Shown here piece by piece: positions 13,101 through 27,000 of a stretch of DNA of 64,000 nt. A model generated the notes under the pieces. The model did not search any database. It was not told the DNA's origin and saw nothing but the letters and a program-made list of their open reading frames with translations. A program made the translations under genes and the position numbers. This stretch comes from Agelaius tricolor (taxonomy: Eukaryota; Chordata; Aves; Passeriformes; Icteridae), in NCBI GenBank assembly GCA_023055355.1, contig JALJCS010000015.1:11659501-11723500 (forward strand). Direction: 5' to 3'. Positions within the stretch are counted from its first letter, which is position 1. Each line of letters opens with the position of its first letter.

Positions 13101-16100
13101 TATTTAACATCTGCCACTGTATAGTGCCATTATTCAACTGCTCCCTGCTAGGGAAAAGCCCTTCACAAGTCTGTTCTGAAATGAATTTTTCCAAATATGT
13201 TATTTGCATGAAGTTTTTTCTCATTGGTTAGTCACATCAAATCAAGACAGCCCATGATCACAGACAACTCTACCTGGCAAAGGATGGGCCCCATTTGGTA
13301 GGGCCTCTCTCTCAACATCTATTTGTTGATGATAAAATTAAATTTTCTGCTGAAATTTTCTACTGGAGCCCCAAGAAAATCCCCAAAAGGAAAAGATTAC
13401 ATTTCAGCCTGTAGGGGACCTCACTGCTAACCATCAATAGGCCCAACAAAGAAACAGACAAAACAAAATATCTGAAAAGGAAAATACAGCTTTGTATGCA
13501 GAAGCCACCCCTCAACCTCCCCCCAGCTAAGAGCCCCAGGTTATCACAGAAGCTTCTGTAGAGCTTCACACACAGCACTCATTTTCTTTTACCAATCCTC
13601 TTCACCTTTACTTTCATAAAAAGCTCTTCTCCTTTCTTCTGGGGAGGAAAGCAATCTCCCATGCCCAGGTGGATTTAAAAATGGAGGCCTAATGCAGGGG
13701 GTCAAATACGAACGGATTAAAAGATTAGGGAGAAGAGTATGAAGGCTTTCACCTTTCAGGTTTCTGCTCTGAATTTGTCTGATGCCAGCAGTGAGCAAGC
13801 AACGTAACCACCGAGGAACTGTGGTGGCATGGAAATCTCTCCTTCAACTTCTAGGAGTTATACTAAGGGATCATTAAAAAGAGTCTGAATATTTTAAAGA
13901 TATATACTCAATCAAAGTCCCATGCCTACCTTTCTGTTTCTTATATTCTTAATGGCTGTAAACACACCAAGATGGCTTTTCAGTTGAAAAACCCTCCTCA
14001 TAATTTTCACAATTAAATTCAATTTTTGAGGTATACTTTGTTTTTCTGTGACCTCACATATCAAAGATACACATCTCTATACACTACTTTCAGTACACCT
14101 GACTGTCAACCTGCTGTTCTTCATTTACCAAGTTAAACTTCCTACAAGCAATAATCTGCAGGGAGAAAAAAAAAATAGAATATAAAGAGAACAATCTGAC
14201 TCTGCCAAGTGCTATTCCTGTAGTAATGCTGAAATTTAACTTAACCACTCCATGATTTTGGTGAAATCATGTTGGAGTTGATCATTATGGTATTACCAAT
14301 GGCTAAAAGTGACAGTTTATGCACATAAACTTCCACCTGTCTCTCATAACACAGGTCACTTCTTCAGCTCCAGAAATCATAGAGAAATTGTCTTATTTTT
14401 CTCAAGGTAAGGGAAATAAACTAGCAAAGTGCTTGAGAAGTAAATCAGCCACACATACAGGATCCTCTCTTGGAATGCAAGGAGTGAGCTCAACAAGTAG
14501 AAATTTTTCAGAGCTAAATGACATATTTGGTTCAGGATTTAGAACCAGCCATGATTACATCCAAAGTGCCCTCAGTTAAGAAAAGCAAGTTGCACAACAG
14601 AACCAACAGCCGTGACTGAAGCTGGTTTAATAATAAACTCAAAACTACTTAAAATGAACTTCATGTTTCCATGGTGATGAACACATATCTCCCTCCAGAC
14701 TGTCTTGTGATGTAGAAAACATTCACCAGTAGTATTTTGGTAGCAATCTTACTAATGGAAAATTCATTAGCATTGTTCAAGATGGCGATAACACTGACTT
14801 GGATTAATTTCAGACTGACCTCGGTGAATTGGCAGATGGAGATGAAAGCAGTACAGCACCCAGTGGAAAAGTAAAATTAGTGAAGATACCTGCTTGTGAC
14901 ATATTTTTTAAAAAAGAAGATGGTTGTTAGTTGCTAAAACAAGTGTGCAGACCTATTAGTTTACTTAACCTCTCTGATACCTGCTGATAAATCCATTTTA
15001 GCTTTAGTAAGCTCCCTCACCCATCAGAAGATTTAAGTCTTCTCAAACAGATACAAGATGTTATCATCTCCTTGGGTTAGCCTTGCTTAATGGCAGTGAG
15101 GCATGGCCAATTGCAGACACCCTTAACATAACATATTTTTGACAGGTATAGGATTGGGCATATAGAGTAGGAGAGGTCCCAAAGCTTGCCTTTACTCACA
15201 AGGCTGCTCTGAGGGTATGAACTGCTAAACTCTGTCATCATCCCTTAACTTACAGAGCTCCTTAATGCGATATGGTGTTCTATTCAGGGGGAAAAAAAAC
15301 CTTCTTAAGAGTACATATTTGACTTTGATCCAGTGACATGTTCCTGAAGGAAAGCATCTGACAGGACAAAGATGTGCTGTACTTCATTTAGCCTGTGTGC
15401 CACATGTGGCAGTTTGAGGATCACTGTCACAGCCCCTTGGGCTGCCATCCAGGATCGCACGGCGTGGCAGAGCAGGGGCATTGCTGCTGGGCTTCGGCAG
15501 GGAAAGGCTGGTGAAGAGTTTCTCTGGGCTATTCCCAACAAATTTATTTACATGTTCCATTCAGAAATTTAAAAACGAGACATTTTAACTTGCAATAATA
15601 AATAAAAGTAGTAACTCTTCACATCATAGAAATGACATATGCATTTTCATCCAAAAAGCCCATAAGCAATCATTTCAAGCACACAGACAGATGTTAATCA
15701 GCCTGCTCAAGGATTTAAAACTACATATATGTGAAACACTTTGCAAGGAAAATACCTGCAGATATTACTACAGACACACACAATTTCTTTCAGTCAACAG
15801 ACCCAGAAATCCTGGCCACTGCAGGATCTGCAGTTTTTAAAACATGATCTCTTCCCAAATATGAATTCTGGGGATGTTTTAATCAGAAACGACTACAGAG
15901 TTTCTGAACGTGTAACCAGAAATAAAACACAGAGCTTTTGGTGCACAATTGTCCTTGCAAACATCTGCACAAGTCAAAATGCTAACTTGCTATGAGTAGG
16001 TAGCTGGTATTTGTTGCGAATAAAATTTAAATTGATAGATTCTCTGGTGATTTTCTTGAAAACCTGATTTAGATTTAACTTCTCTCTGTGTTGTCAGACA

Positions 16101-18520
16101 TTGCTTTGCGGGTTTCATATCCCTTTTTTTGTTTTATTCACTAAATGTGAAAGCCATTCAGCAGAACAGCGCTGTTACGATATGGTTCTAATTTAGAAAA
16201 GAGCAAAGTCATACAGGAGGGGAAGGAAAGGTTCCCTTCAGGAGAGGCATGAGGAGGAGCTGATTAGACAAAGATGTGTCAAAGTGGACAGTGTTTATGA
16301 AAACAATCAGCACTACATCTAAGCCTCTACTTATGTTACACAGTCTAGTTTCCTACTCTTGTTCCTTCAGAAAGCTGCTTGGAATTTCCAATATTTATGT
16401 CAGTTTAGCTGACTGAGACTTTAGTAAGCATGCCTTTTTTTAATTTCAGAAAAGGAAGAAACGTACAGTGTTGAGAAGAAATACGAATGGTATGTTAGAC
16501 AGACATGCAACAAAAAGATTTCTTTTCCTCTTGTGATTTCTGGTAGTCAACACCAGTTCTCTTTTTCCTGTAATCATGAATCTAAAGGCACTGATAATGT
16601 CAAACAAATTCCCTGCATGGGTTTAGAAACTAATTTCTTCAAGTCTCACAGCTTGGTGGCAATATTCAAGCATTTATTCAATTACTGCCAGTATTCACAC
16701 AATGAAATTAGTGTCTTGAAAGATGATGACTGAACTGAAAAAAAAAAAAGTTTAGGTAAAATTTTCAATTTGCCAATTGAACCCAGGTCTCAGTAGTGAT
16801 GAGTGTGACCTATTCCTCATATTTCCCTTCATGCAATCAGCATCTTAAATGTATTGCAATTAAACCACAGTCTAATTAAAACACAAAAGACTTTTCAGTA
16901 ATGAATCTTTCTGGCAAAAAACATCTTCAACACTTACTTCACAAACAATAGCACTTGTCAAGAGATGTTAAACAAATTTCAGAACTGAGGCTCTTCACAG
17001 CAACTTGGACCATTTGGTATTTTGGTCTTTGGTGCTCGGTGTCAGCCAGTTCCTTATGTTCCTGAAACAGACTTACAATCTGCAGGCAAATTTACACAAT
17101 TTAAAAAATTCATCAGTGTGCCTGGGATTGCATGTGGTTTTCCAAGGGAAGTGGCTTGGCCTATCACTTTCTGACCTATTTTCTCCTTGTTCCACTTCAG
17201 CATGTCCTCTCAGCTGAGTGCTGGAAACTGCACTCATTTCAGTGGGATAAAAATAACAATAAAAACTCAGTGCCTATAACAACCCTCAAGCTACAGCGGG
17301 TGAAAAGAATTACATTTTTAATTCACAAAGCTCTTTTTACATATAATCATTCCTTTTACGTAAAGGTCAAGTTACAAGACTTTCTGCATTATGCATAGTG
17401 ATTTTCATTTTGGCTTATTATTCAGTGGTATAAAATTTATGATGTCAGATTTCATGACAGTTAAACCTGAGTTTGTTCTGTTTCAGAATGACATCTGGGT
17501 ATAGTGAATAACAAAGCTTCTATGTTAAAATAGCCCCATATTTTTAGGTTGACTCCTATAAAAGAAATTAGACCAAGAGATACTTGAACAGATGTTCAGA
17601 AATATATTTCACTTCAAGTGCTGACAAACTAGAATGGGAGCAGAGTTGCATAATAGGAAATTAATCATTAAAGTCAATAATGAAAAATATTCAATTGTTT
17701 GGAATCAAAGTGTTTGGGAAATATTCTTTTCTTTCTGTACTATTGCAGAGAATTTGATATTCAAACCCAAAAATAACTAAGAAACATGCTCGGTGCTGTT
17801 GCTTAATCCCTTTATGAGGAAAAACACATTTTTCAAGGTGATAAATGTATAAAAGAACATTTTATTTGATAATGTGTGTACCAGATAATGATTTTTAGCT
17901 GCCAGTACAATTATTTATTATGACAATGCAACACCTCTAGCGAAAATTGAGTAGTCTTAAGGTGTTCTGTGCTGTTCATTCATGCAAAGAATTCTTGTCA
18001 AATATTTTAATGAGAAGAAAAGTATGGCAGTCAAGATTAAAAGTCAAGGTGACCTTTAACTGTGGAAAACAGTATCTACATATCACCTTACATTTTTTTT
18101 TAAGGTCATCACTTCTCTCTTGAAGAGTCATTCCATAAATGGAAGTAAGCAGTGCAATGAGAGAGTGAACTATAAAACCATCCTTCCTTCAAAATTAACC
18201 TACACCTATTTTAATATCACATTACACCTATTTTGGTATAAATTTCAAACACTTGCTGTGGTGTCTTCAGCAAAACAAGCAAAGAAACCACATGTTAGAG
18301 AAAACAGGGTTATACAACTGCCCCCCAGCCCTCGGTAAAGCAACAGCACAACAACTTTGGAATTGTCACTCTTCATTATAAAGAAGAAACTCACTTGTGA
18401 CCTGGCCACAGCCAGAATGTGCTGAGTCAGCTGGAAAGCTGCTCTGATGGGCACCTGATGGCCTGTTGTTCTAAAGAATCTTTGGGGAAAGCAAGGATGC
18501 TCCCACAGCACAGCCTGGCC
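10114..18520. other. Unique noncoding DNA, no gene seen
   Basis: Open frames are short, and I found no domain or convincing exon. A slightly CpG-richer strip at about 11020-11110 and a GC-richer strip at 12290-12790 give small overlapping frames on both strands. A perfect 8-bp hairpin stem with a 5-nt loop (catgattt / aaatcatg) sits at 14251-14271. A strong donor-like site (CAAG|GTAAGG) at about 14405 has no matching acceptor and exon that I can support. Confidence 0.65.
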
Positions 18521-18528
18521 TGTTCCCT

Positions 18529-18553
18529 ACCGTCGCGCTCCCGGCTGCCGCCG
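18529..18553. other. Short CpG cluster
   Basis: Six CpG dinucleotides fall within 25 bp (accgtcgcgctcccggctgc continuing to ccg), in a region that is otherwise strongly CpG-depleted. It is far too short for a CpG island. It may be a chance GC patch, a protected binding site or a recently inserted scrap. Plus and minus open frames through it are short and unrelated to anything I recognise. Confidence 0.6.
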
Positions 18554-21280
18554 TTAGCCAAGAGGGTGCCCTGCTCACGCCATGCTGTGCACAGGTTCTG
18601 CTGCATCAGCACGGCCAATGCGACCTTCAACAGGGCCAGGGGAGCCTGGAAATACTGCTCCAGTTCCAGAGGTGAAATACAAACAAATCATTGAATATTT
18701 GGGTGCTCATGTTTTCCAGTCTACTCACAGCAGATGTGGCCAATGGGGGTTGATTCCTGCACTTCACACACCTCTGCTAGAAGGCATCCAACAGCCCAGC
18801 TCACAGGCAGAACCTTGCAAAGTCCTGCATTTGTTCTTCCAGCCTTCTTACAGCTTCCCCCTCTACAACTAGAGAGAAAGACAAACCTGGAAGCAAGGAG
18901 AAGCCACCTGCACTTCACCTCCTAGACCTTAGCTGTGTTAAAAAGAAATTTTTTCCATCCAATATGGCTGTAAAAAGAAGCATCACACCCCAGGGACTGC
19001 TTGAGAGGGACCTCAGGGCTGGTCCTTAATAATGACATGAACCTACTTTCTAATTTCTTTACTTTACCTCCAATTTTATTTATCTGCAATCTGTACTGAC
19101 TTTCCCACACTGAAAGCAGTTCAGGTATAACATGACATGAGAGTGGAGATAAGGCTTCCAGATTAGCACTGGTTTGGGTCCAGCCAGCTTGGCTCATGAG
19201 CACAGGCAGCAAAATTAATGTTTACTTGCATCTGTCCACAAAGATACATTCTTAGTTATATATACTAAGAGGATTACTCACAGAGTATCATTAATCATTT
19301 TTATCACTACCAAACATAGTATCAAGCACACAGAAAAATGTAGTTCCTAATTGCTACTATGGAGACAAAGCAGTAGAGGAACAGGAGATGAAAATAAAGT
19401 ACTAGGTGTCATTTCTTCTGTGAAATTATATGTGGAATATTTTAATTAATGGGTGATATCATTTACAAGGTTCTAAGTGAATCTTAAATAATTATAACAG
19501 CCAAACACAGTAAATCAGATTTTTAAATTTCCCAAGAAAAATGGTGTGGATAAAATTGCTAAAACATGTAATGATTGAATGAATTTATTAAAATATGACA
19601 ACACTAGCACAGCTTCAAATCAGAGCCTGAACTTGCTGCAGCTCTAGATTTAATAAGATTGGTGTTTTTCCCCACTCAGAGTATCCATTTTCTTCTGAAG
19701 GCCCATTTGCCACATATCATGTGGCTCAGACAATCCATGTATATTTTTTTTTTGTAAAATATTAGAATCTGCTTAAATTAAGTTGTATTAATGCATTGAA
19801 ATTTAATTATTTCATGTGGCACACATATAATTTAAAACAAACTCTTGCAAGTTGGGGAAGTGAGCTTTCTGTGTCTATTAGGAATCCCCACTGAAATTTA
19901 TGCAAGTTAGACTTGAAAATACTACAGTACTTAAATTTTTACTTTTCCTTATTGGTTGGCAGCTAATGTCTGAAAAGTGGATTACATTCCTACAAAGGCT
20001 GATGCTATGCACTTTCTCTGTTTAACACACAACTATATTTAACACACTAGTCTGCTATTTTGGCTTTATTGAAATGTCCACAAAATTCCTTTTTTAGCCA
20101 CTGAGGAGACTTGGCACAAGTTATAAAGATTTATTGATCTAGTACTAACTAGAGTACATTACAAATAGCCAGGTGCCAAACAGTTGCTTTGCACCAGATT
20201 GTGATTTACAAGTGAGGAGAGGAAACTGGGTTCCTAATTACGTACAAAACTCTAGGCTTTAAAAACTTGTGTACTTATAATTAAGGTCTTGCAAAAGAAA
20301 TAGTCTTTCTCTAATTGAGACAGGCTTTTATACCAAATTTTTTTTCTGTAATATAGATACACACATACCATTTTCTTTAACAGAATGCTGAGCTCAAATA
20401 TAAGGAAAATTCCTGAATTGGAAAGTGTCACCACTCTCCAAAACCACCACCATCACCAAGAAAAAAGCAACTTCTAAATTTGAGTATCTAGAAAAATTTC
20501 AATTAATTAAAATCTTGTGCTGTATAGTTTTGATTTTGAAAAAGATTTACTAAATTATCTTTTCTGGTTTTCTTTTATTTTTTTCCATGTTTCTTTATCC
20601 ATGAGGACAAGTGTTCATAAGACATATAAGAGTATTATGTCACTGCAGTGTAACTCCTAGAAGTTGTCTATTATCTTTCAAACAGGTGTTTGGGCTAGGT
20701 CACAGGTTACACAAAGAAAGAGATCTGACCTGCAAAGGTGAAGCAGAACTTGTCCAAGTACCTGTGGGACACACAATACAACACTCAAACCTAATGAAGG
20801 CCACTTGCATCAAACAAAATTAATCTGGATAAACCAGCAGTACCAGAGCTCAGAGGGTGACATCTGTTAGCCACAACCTCATGCCAACAGTGAGCAGGCT
20901 CAGCCTGACCATGAACACTTGTGATTTCATCACTGGAACAAGCAAAGTTCCCAGAGCTTATTCTGTTAATTTATGGGGGATTTACCATGACATTGGGTGG
21001 TAACAAGGATGTGATTGAGAGCAGCAAGCTTTTCCAGAAACACCTACTGACACTTCAGGCACTTTGGATCCAGTGTCCCTGTCACCACACAGAGACTGAT
21101 TTCTGCTATCGGCTCACAATCTGTGCAAAGCTTAATCAGACACTGAGTAGCAAAAAACTGACATAAGAAACCCAAAACAAGAAGAAAGTCATACGCAAAA
21201 TTGCAGGGGAAAAGCATAACCTTTCATTTACCAAATTATTTTTTTAATTATTGCATTTTAATGCAATAGAAAAAAGCTGT

Positions 21281-21296
21281 AACTAACTAACTAACT
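21281..21296 (+). repeat. (AACT)4 short tandem repeat
   Basis: Four perfect copies of a 4-bp unit. Immediately before it (21250-21269) is a perfect 8-bp inverted repeat, tattgcat-ttta-atgcaata. Both are small and probably of no function. Confidence 0.85.
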
Positions 21297-22273
21297 GCAA
21301 GTGCTGTAGCTCACTAACAACATACAGGGGTGTCTTTTGAAGGTCCAGGTCCACAAGTTATGTGTCAACAGCCAAGACATGCATAGCTTTATTACAGCCC
21401 CTGGGTAGACCAAGTATGTAGAAAATATAAAACAAAAAGAGGATGTGTAATTTAATATGTAAAGTTACTTCAGATACACCAATTATGTGAAATACATTTA
21501 TAACTAGGCACACTTCTGCATTTGAAACCTTATTAAGAGCACAGGACACAGAAGAAACAGTCTGTTTGATCTGTTTTGAAGCTATGGTAATAGGAAACAA
21601 GTTTTCCTGCAAAGTCTCTCAGGACCATCAAACAGTCCTTTTTTTCTCCAGAATAAATACAGAGCCATATTTGAAATGGCTTAACCTAATGCTGACAAAG
21701 AAATCTCCCTTGTAGACACAGTTGTTTATTAAGGCTAACCCTAGTTCACTTTCCAGTCATATTTCAGAGATAAGAAAAATTATAGAAATAAAAATGTCTA
21801 GCAGGTAGTTTCATTTGCCTCTTTTATTACAAATCCATATTCAGATATGTTAATATAAAGATGTACAATATTACATAAAGGGCACAAAACCTGACATCGT
21901 GACACTGGTGGCTGAATGGCTCGCTTATTGTAGTGGTTCTTATTCAGCTATTTTCTAGTGCTCTCATCAGTCTTTTGTGTGAAAGTCTTTGGTGAGAGTC
22001 AAGTCTGAACTGATAAGGCCTTGGAGACATAATCACTGGCCCTCATTTTCCATTGACAGCCCCACACAGCCAATTCACAAACATTTTCATATTAATATTG
22101 AGCAATTTTCCTACATTCTAATCCATCAAAGTAGGCTATTAATCCTTCCCTCGTGCTCTTCTCTATTCAAATGCTAACAATTTTCTTCTCACAAGCTAAA
22201 ACATTTGTCCTACAGCCCCTCACACAAAGACACTGTATTGTCAGCAGTGATTGATCAGAGTATTAATATGAGG

Positions 22274-22293
22274 GATGCAATGTACATTGTATC
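22274..22293. repeat. Near-perfect 20-bp palindrome
   Basis: gatgcaatgtacattgtatc equals its own reverse complement except at one symmetric pair. The central 12 bp, caatgtacattg, are perfect. It lies in a TAAT-containing neighbourhood. It could be a dimeric protein-binding site, but no family is assigned. Confidence 0.7.
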
Positions 22294-24026
22294 AACGATA
22301 CCACACGAATGTGGAGAAAAAGGTCTTTTTTAGAGGATAAACCAAAAGCAAAATATAATAATTTCTCAAGGAGCAACACTTTAAGTGTTTTGTCTGGTGT
22401 ATTTTATGGAAATTTATGAAAATATCTAGAGGTGTAAAATGCTTTTGAATTTGGAATGCAAAATAAATGTCAGGGATGTCCTAGGTACTGGGACTTGGGT
22501 GAGGAGCACCCTGCAGTTGGGACTGGCTGGGGACTGAGAAGGCAAAGAGCAGCAAGGCTACCAAAAGCCACTTGCTCTCCAATACCGTATTTTTTAGAAT
22601 TAAAGGGGGCAAGGGTAGAATAGAAACAAACACCTAAAAAAAATTAGGTGAGGATAGCTCTTTAATGACAAAAGCCTCTCATCTCCTGAAATGGAAAAAG
22701 TTAAACAAGGCCAAAAAAGGAGTTCCAGCCTTTGGCCAGTGGGTTCCTCACTACAGGGCCACCTGACAATTCCTTCACCCTCATGGATGGCCAAAAGCTC
22801 TGCTCAGATGGTAGAAAAGCCAAAGGGCATCTGACAGACCTTTTCTTGTGCCTTAGTGTCAAATAACTTGGGGTTATTTATTAAAAGAAGGATGCTCAAC
22901 CTTAAGATGCTTTATGTGTAGTTTAGGCCCTCCCTGTAAAAATCACAACTCAACCAGCAGCTTCTGCTGTAACTGCAGGTGACAAGCACAGAAAGCATTG
23001 GCAAAAGGGGCACAGTCTGTAAGAATTGTGTTTGTAGGGAGGTGAACGTGCTGCCTGCAGCCAGAGCAGAGGCGTGGGCACGGGGAGGTGGAGGGAGGCA
23101 AGCTGTGGATGCACAGCGCCCTTCCACAGCTGATACACCCTGGCACAAATTAGAGCAATTTCAGAGATGCTGTAATTTACAGCAGGTTACAGTGGTTCTT
23201 GGCACAGAGCTCATCCCTCTGCAGACAGAGCCCCCCCACATCTCAACACGTGTCCTCCTCCTCACAGGGTGTGGGCAGAGGCAGAGACGTGCCAGGTGCT
23301 GTCAGCGAGTCAAAGCCATCAAGCTCAGCCTCAGGTCCGCCCTAGGATCTCTTTGCTGGAGCTGCACGAAGCAATTTAAAAGAACATGCAGCTGGATGAC
23401 AGAGAAATCCAGAGCTCCCCAAACATCCAGCACCCACTCATCCATAAAAAGGAGCAATTTGCTCACTTCCAGTAGCGCACAATACAGGGAGGGGGTGTGT
23501 GTGCGCACATGAGTATGGTTAAATGGCCTCAAAATAACATAAACACGCACAACTGCTTAATAAGCTGATAAATTCAGCACAACAACATTTCAAGACAAGT
23601 AAGAGAATTTTGAGGCTGAGGGTTTAAGAGATACACTATATTTAAGCACGTGCAGCTAGCATCTAGTGAGATCACAAATCACAAACTGCAATTTATGCAT
23701 AATATTCTACTAAAATTAATTTTAACATTCTCTTCTTATATACTCCTTCCTTCTCTGAAGGAACAAAGCAAACCTAAGATTGACAGATATAAACTCAACC
23801 CAGCAATGCAACTGACAGAGCCTAGTGACCAAATGAAATTTTATCACTGGATTTAACCCACATCACAAAGGAAATCATTGCAGCTCTGAGCACCCTCTGC
23901 TATCATACTGACACCCATGTCTCAGCATGTGTGTGCCCTCAATGCATCAGGGAGATGGCAAGAGGGTCCCATAGTTGTTAAAATAATTGATTGAGCTAAA
24001 AAGACAATTTGTTCATGAACTTTTGA

Positions 24027-24066
24027 GAAAAAAAAAAAAAACAGAAAAAAAACCAAAACAAAACAA
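24027..24066 (+). repeat. Poly-A / A-rich tract
   Basis: About seventeen A, then a run of eight A, then an AAAACC/AAAC pattern. It resembles a decayed retroposon tail, but no body is recognisable on either side. Confidence 0.75.
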
Positions 24067-27000
24067 TCTGGAGAGCTACCTTTCTTTTCAGTACCTAAAC
24101 TGTGTTGGACCCAGAGAGGCCTGAAAGCTGCTGCTGTCTCCCAGGATGAACTTGCTCTGGGCAGAACAGGCCTGCTTAAAGAGCTTGAGTTTGTATGCAC
24201 AACATCCTATTCCTGTGCCACTTACCGTTGGTACATTGTATCTTTACAATGAGCAATTAAAAATATTTGTACTTTGAAGCCACTTAGGAGCTCTTCCAAT
24301 TACTTATATTAGCATGCTGGCAAACACTCAAGCCTTTTTAATGTTGAGTCAGACTCCTGAGCCTGCATCAAAAACTCTCCAAAGAGCAATTTTGATTTCC
24401 TCTACTTCCAGCCAGCTGGAAGGGGCACCAGGAGCTCTCCTGCTGCCCCACAGGGACCTTTCCTTGGGGAGGATGAGCAGGGCTAAAACTGCAAAGCACC
24501 GAGTGCCAGTAGCTCTGAAAGGTCCCCAACAGACAGCAGGAGACAGAGCAAGGGGCTGAGGAGGGAAGATGCTCCCTGGTGTGGTGAGGCTGGAAGGTGC
24601 CCAGATGGGACGTGCAGAGCTGCGAGTGCTCAGCTCTGAGCTGAGGGCCCCGGGTGGCTCTGGTGACTCAGGGCTGACTCTGCAGAGCTGTGACTCAGTG
24701 TCCCTGCAGCCCTGCAGGGTGGGAGGCACCACTGCATGCTGCTGAGCCTCTCACTGCAATACTCCTTAAATAAGGGTGTTAACTCTGCTTGAATGATGGC
24801 CAAGGCATCAAGGTTAAGCTTCCACTGATATAAATTAAATTGGATAAAGTATTAGTCATTTCCTGTCCTGTGCAGTTATGCATTGTGATGTACATTATGA
24901 AATAGCAATTTTAAACCCAGAAACAGATTGATTTCAGTTTTAATTGAAATAATCTTTGTTTTGTAATTAAGCTATTACGTGCCAGAGGAATGATTTGGTT
25001 GAGGTTCAAGCATGAGAGTTACAATCTTTAGAAAATCCCAAGCTGGATACTGTTTGCTAAGGTTGTTCTTGTGCAAAATATAAAACCCAGAACTAGGTAA
25101 TGGTAAAAATAAATCCACTAATATATTAAATAGAAACAGCAGAAAAACCAGATGCCATCTATTGAAGAGCTTATTTTCCAAACTAGGGCACATTCACAAA
25201 TGTACCCGCAGATTTAGCAATTCAGAGACCTTAAAATTTTAACAAATTTCATCTAGAAGGCCACATGGAGACTGTGAAACCCAGGATTTAGGGACTTGTA
25301 TTTGAGAACTTTCCCTCTGTGCCTTCCACCATCACATCAGACAGCAGGAGAGTCTGCCACATCCCACAGCAGGTTTCCACACCACACCTCTGCATCTCCT
25401 CTCTGGCAAGGTTAGCGAGTTTCAGATCACTCTACAGACATTCCCTTTCACTAAACTCACGTCAAACATGGTTTTTCTTGTTCTTTGATGAGGCAAAGTT
25501 TTTTGTCAAGACAGAACTGGTTCTATTTTAAACAGTTTAATGTGTTAAAAATTGTTTTCAGCTATGTTGCAAGTGTTCTGAACCAAAGTAAGTGGAACTT
25601 ACAATCATCACTGGAGAAAGAACTGCCATCAGGAATAAAGCCTGGGTTTATCCATTTTTCATATGTAAGTCAGATTCACTTTGTCAGTCTGGAGATTTGA
25701 CAAAGTATAATTCAGAACAGCTCAAGCTCACCTTCCACTGGACTGGGTAATCAGATCAGACGAGGAAACACAGCAGTGGCTCTCCAGAACTCACTGCAAC
25801 TCTCCTTAGGAACCTCACAGTGTAGATGTGCCACTTCATCTTCCCACTAATGCAGGGCTGTCACATATAATTGTGCACACAAGAACTACAACAACACCTC
25901 ACAAATTTCCAGGAGCAGAAACCTGCAGTTTAGGAAGGGAAACTGTAGAGTTTTAATCTTGCTAATGTTTCCATGGGCCATGGAGCCATTGCAGAGGCTG
26001 TGGAGCAGCTACCAGAGGTGTGCAGGGCTCTGTGAGAGCCCCAGCACACAGACAGCAGCTGGTGTCATCTTCCCTGACCCTTCTGCTGGCAGCATTGCTC
26101 CTAAAAGACACTGCCTCTAAGGTGATGTCTCAGCATTGCATTCTTAATTAGTTGATTTTTTTGACAGTGGTGCTGCTTCTTAGCTATAATACATTAGATG
26201 AAAGACCTTTAAAGATACTGTGTGTGACACAGTTTAATTTGGCTAAAAAGATAAGGGTTTTTTTTAAGAAAAATGACAACCATATGAATTCATTCAGTAG
26301 TATGGAATGTAGAGTGGCAATTAAAAACAAGTCAGAAAGCAAAAGGTTTATTTTAAAGTTAAATTTCTTAGAAAAATAATGATGTTCTCTTTTCTACAAG
26401 GATATTACCATTGATTTTAGCCTAAAAATTAGCATCCAGTGATGAGAGAACACAAATGCAATTCACTGCAAAGGAATACTCATATGTTGATATTTTGTCT
26501 GGATTTTTTGTTTGTTGGTTTGTTTTCATTTTAATTTTTCCCTATACCTATGTTCAGATGTATTTTTGCACCCCACATAAAAATATGATAACCTTTCTGA
26601 TAAAAAAAAAAAGTATCTCTTATGTGATTTAATATAATTCTGAGAAGAATGACTTTGGCCAATTGGTGTAGTGGCTCACTGCACTAGTGAACAAAGGTTT
26701 GTGCATCCACTGCTCCACAGTCTGAGTGCTATGCAGGCTGAATAAGGAGATGAATTTAAAATGTGTAAATGACAAGTCTGGAACTTGACTGAATCAGACA
26801 AAAGATGCTATGTTTAACACTTTGCCCTCTAGTTTTAGACCACCTCCTTTTTACTCAGCTGAACAGAATATTCACAAGTGGCTTACAAGTCTCTTTGGGC
26901 TGTTCAGTTTTTCCCGGGTCTCTAACTGAAAACATTAAAAAGTGGGTGATGATAATTAAGGTCAAAATATATCTAAATATACTGTAGGAAGATTCTTAAT

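Larger units (their letters stand above)
18554..24026. other. Unique noncoding DNA, no gene seen
   Basis: Largely AT-rich. Features of note: a TAAT-rich block at about 19730-19950, a four-base tandem run at 21281-21296, a 20-bp near-palindrome at 22274-22293, and a GC-richer strip at 22960-23480. That strip gives a 177-codon plus frame, cysteine- and arginine-rich with no domain, opposed by minus-strand frames. I regard it as chance. Confidence 0.65.

Noticed and set aside
14251..14271. Perfect 8-bp hairpin
   Set aside because: Far too short for a microRNA precursor. Such stems are common by chance in 64 kb.
22979..23512. 177-codon plus frame, Cys/Arg-rich
   Set aside because: No domain or consistent composition. 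Minus-strand frames overlap. It follows local GC content.
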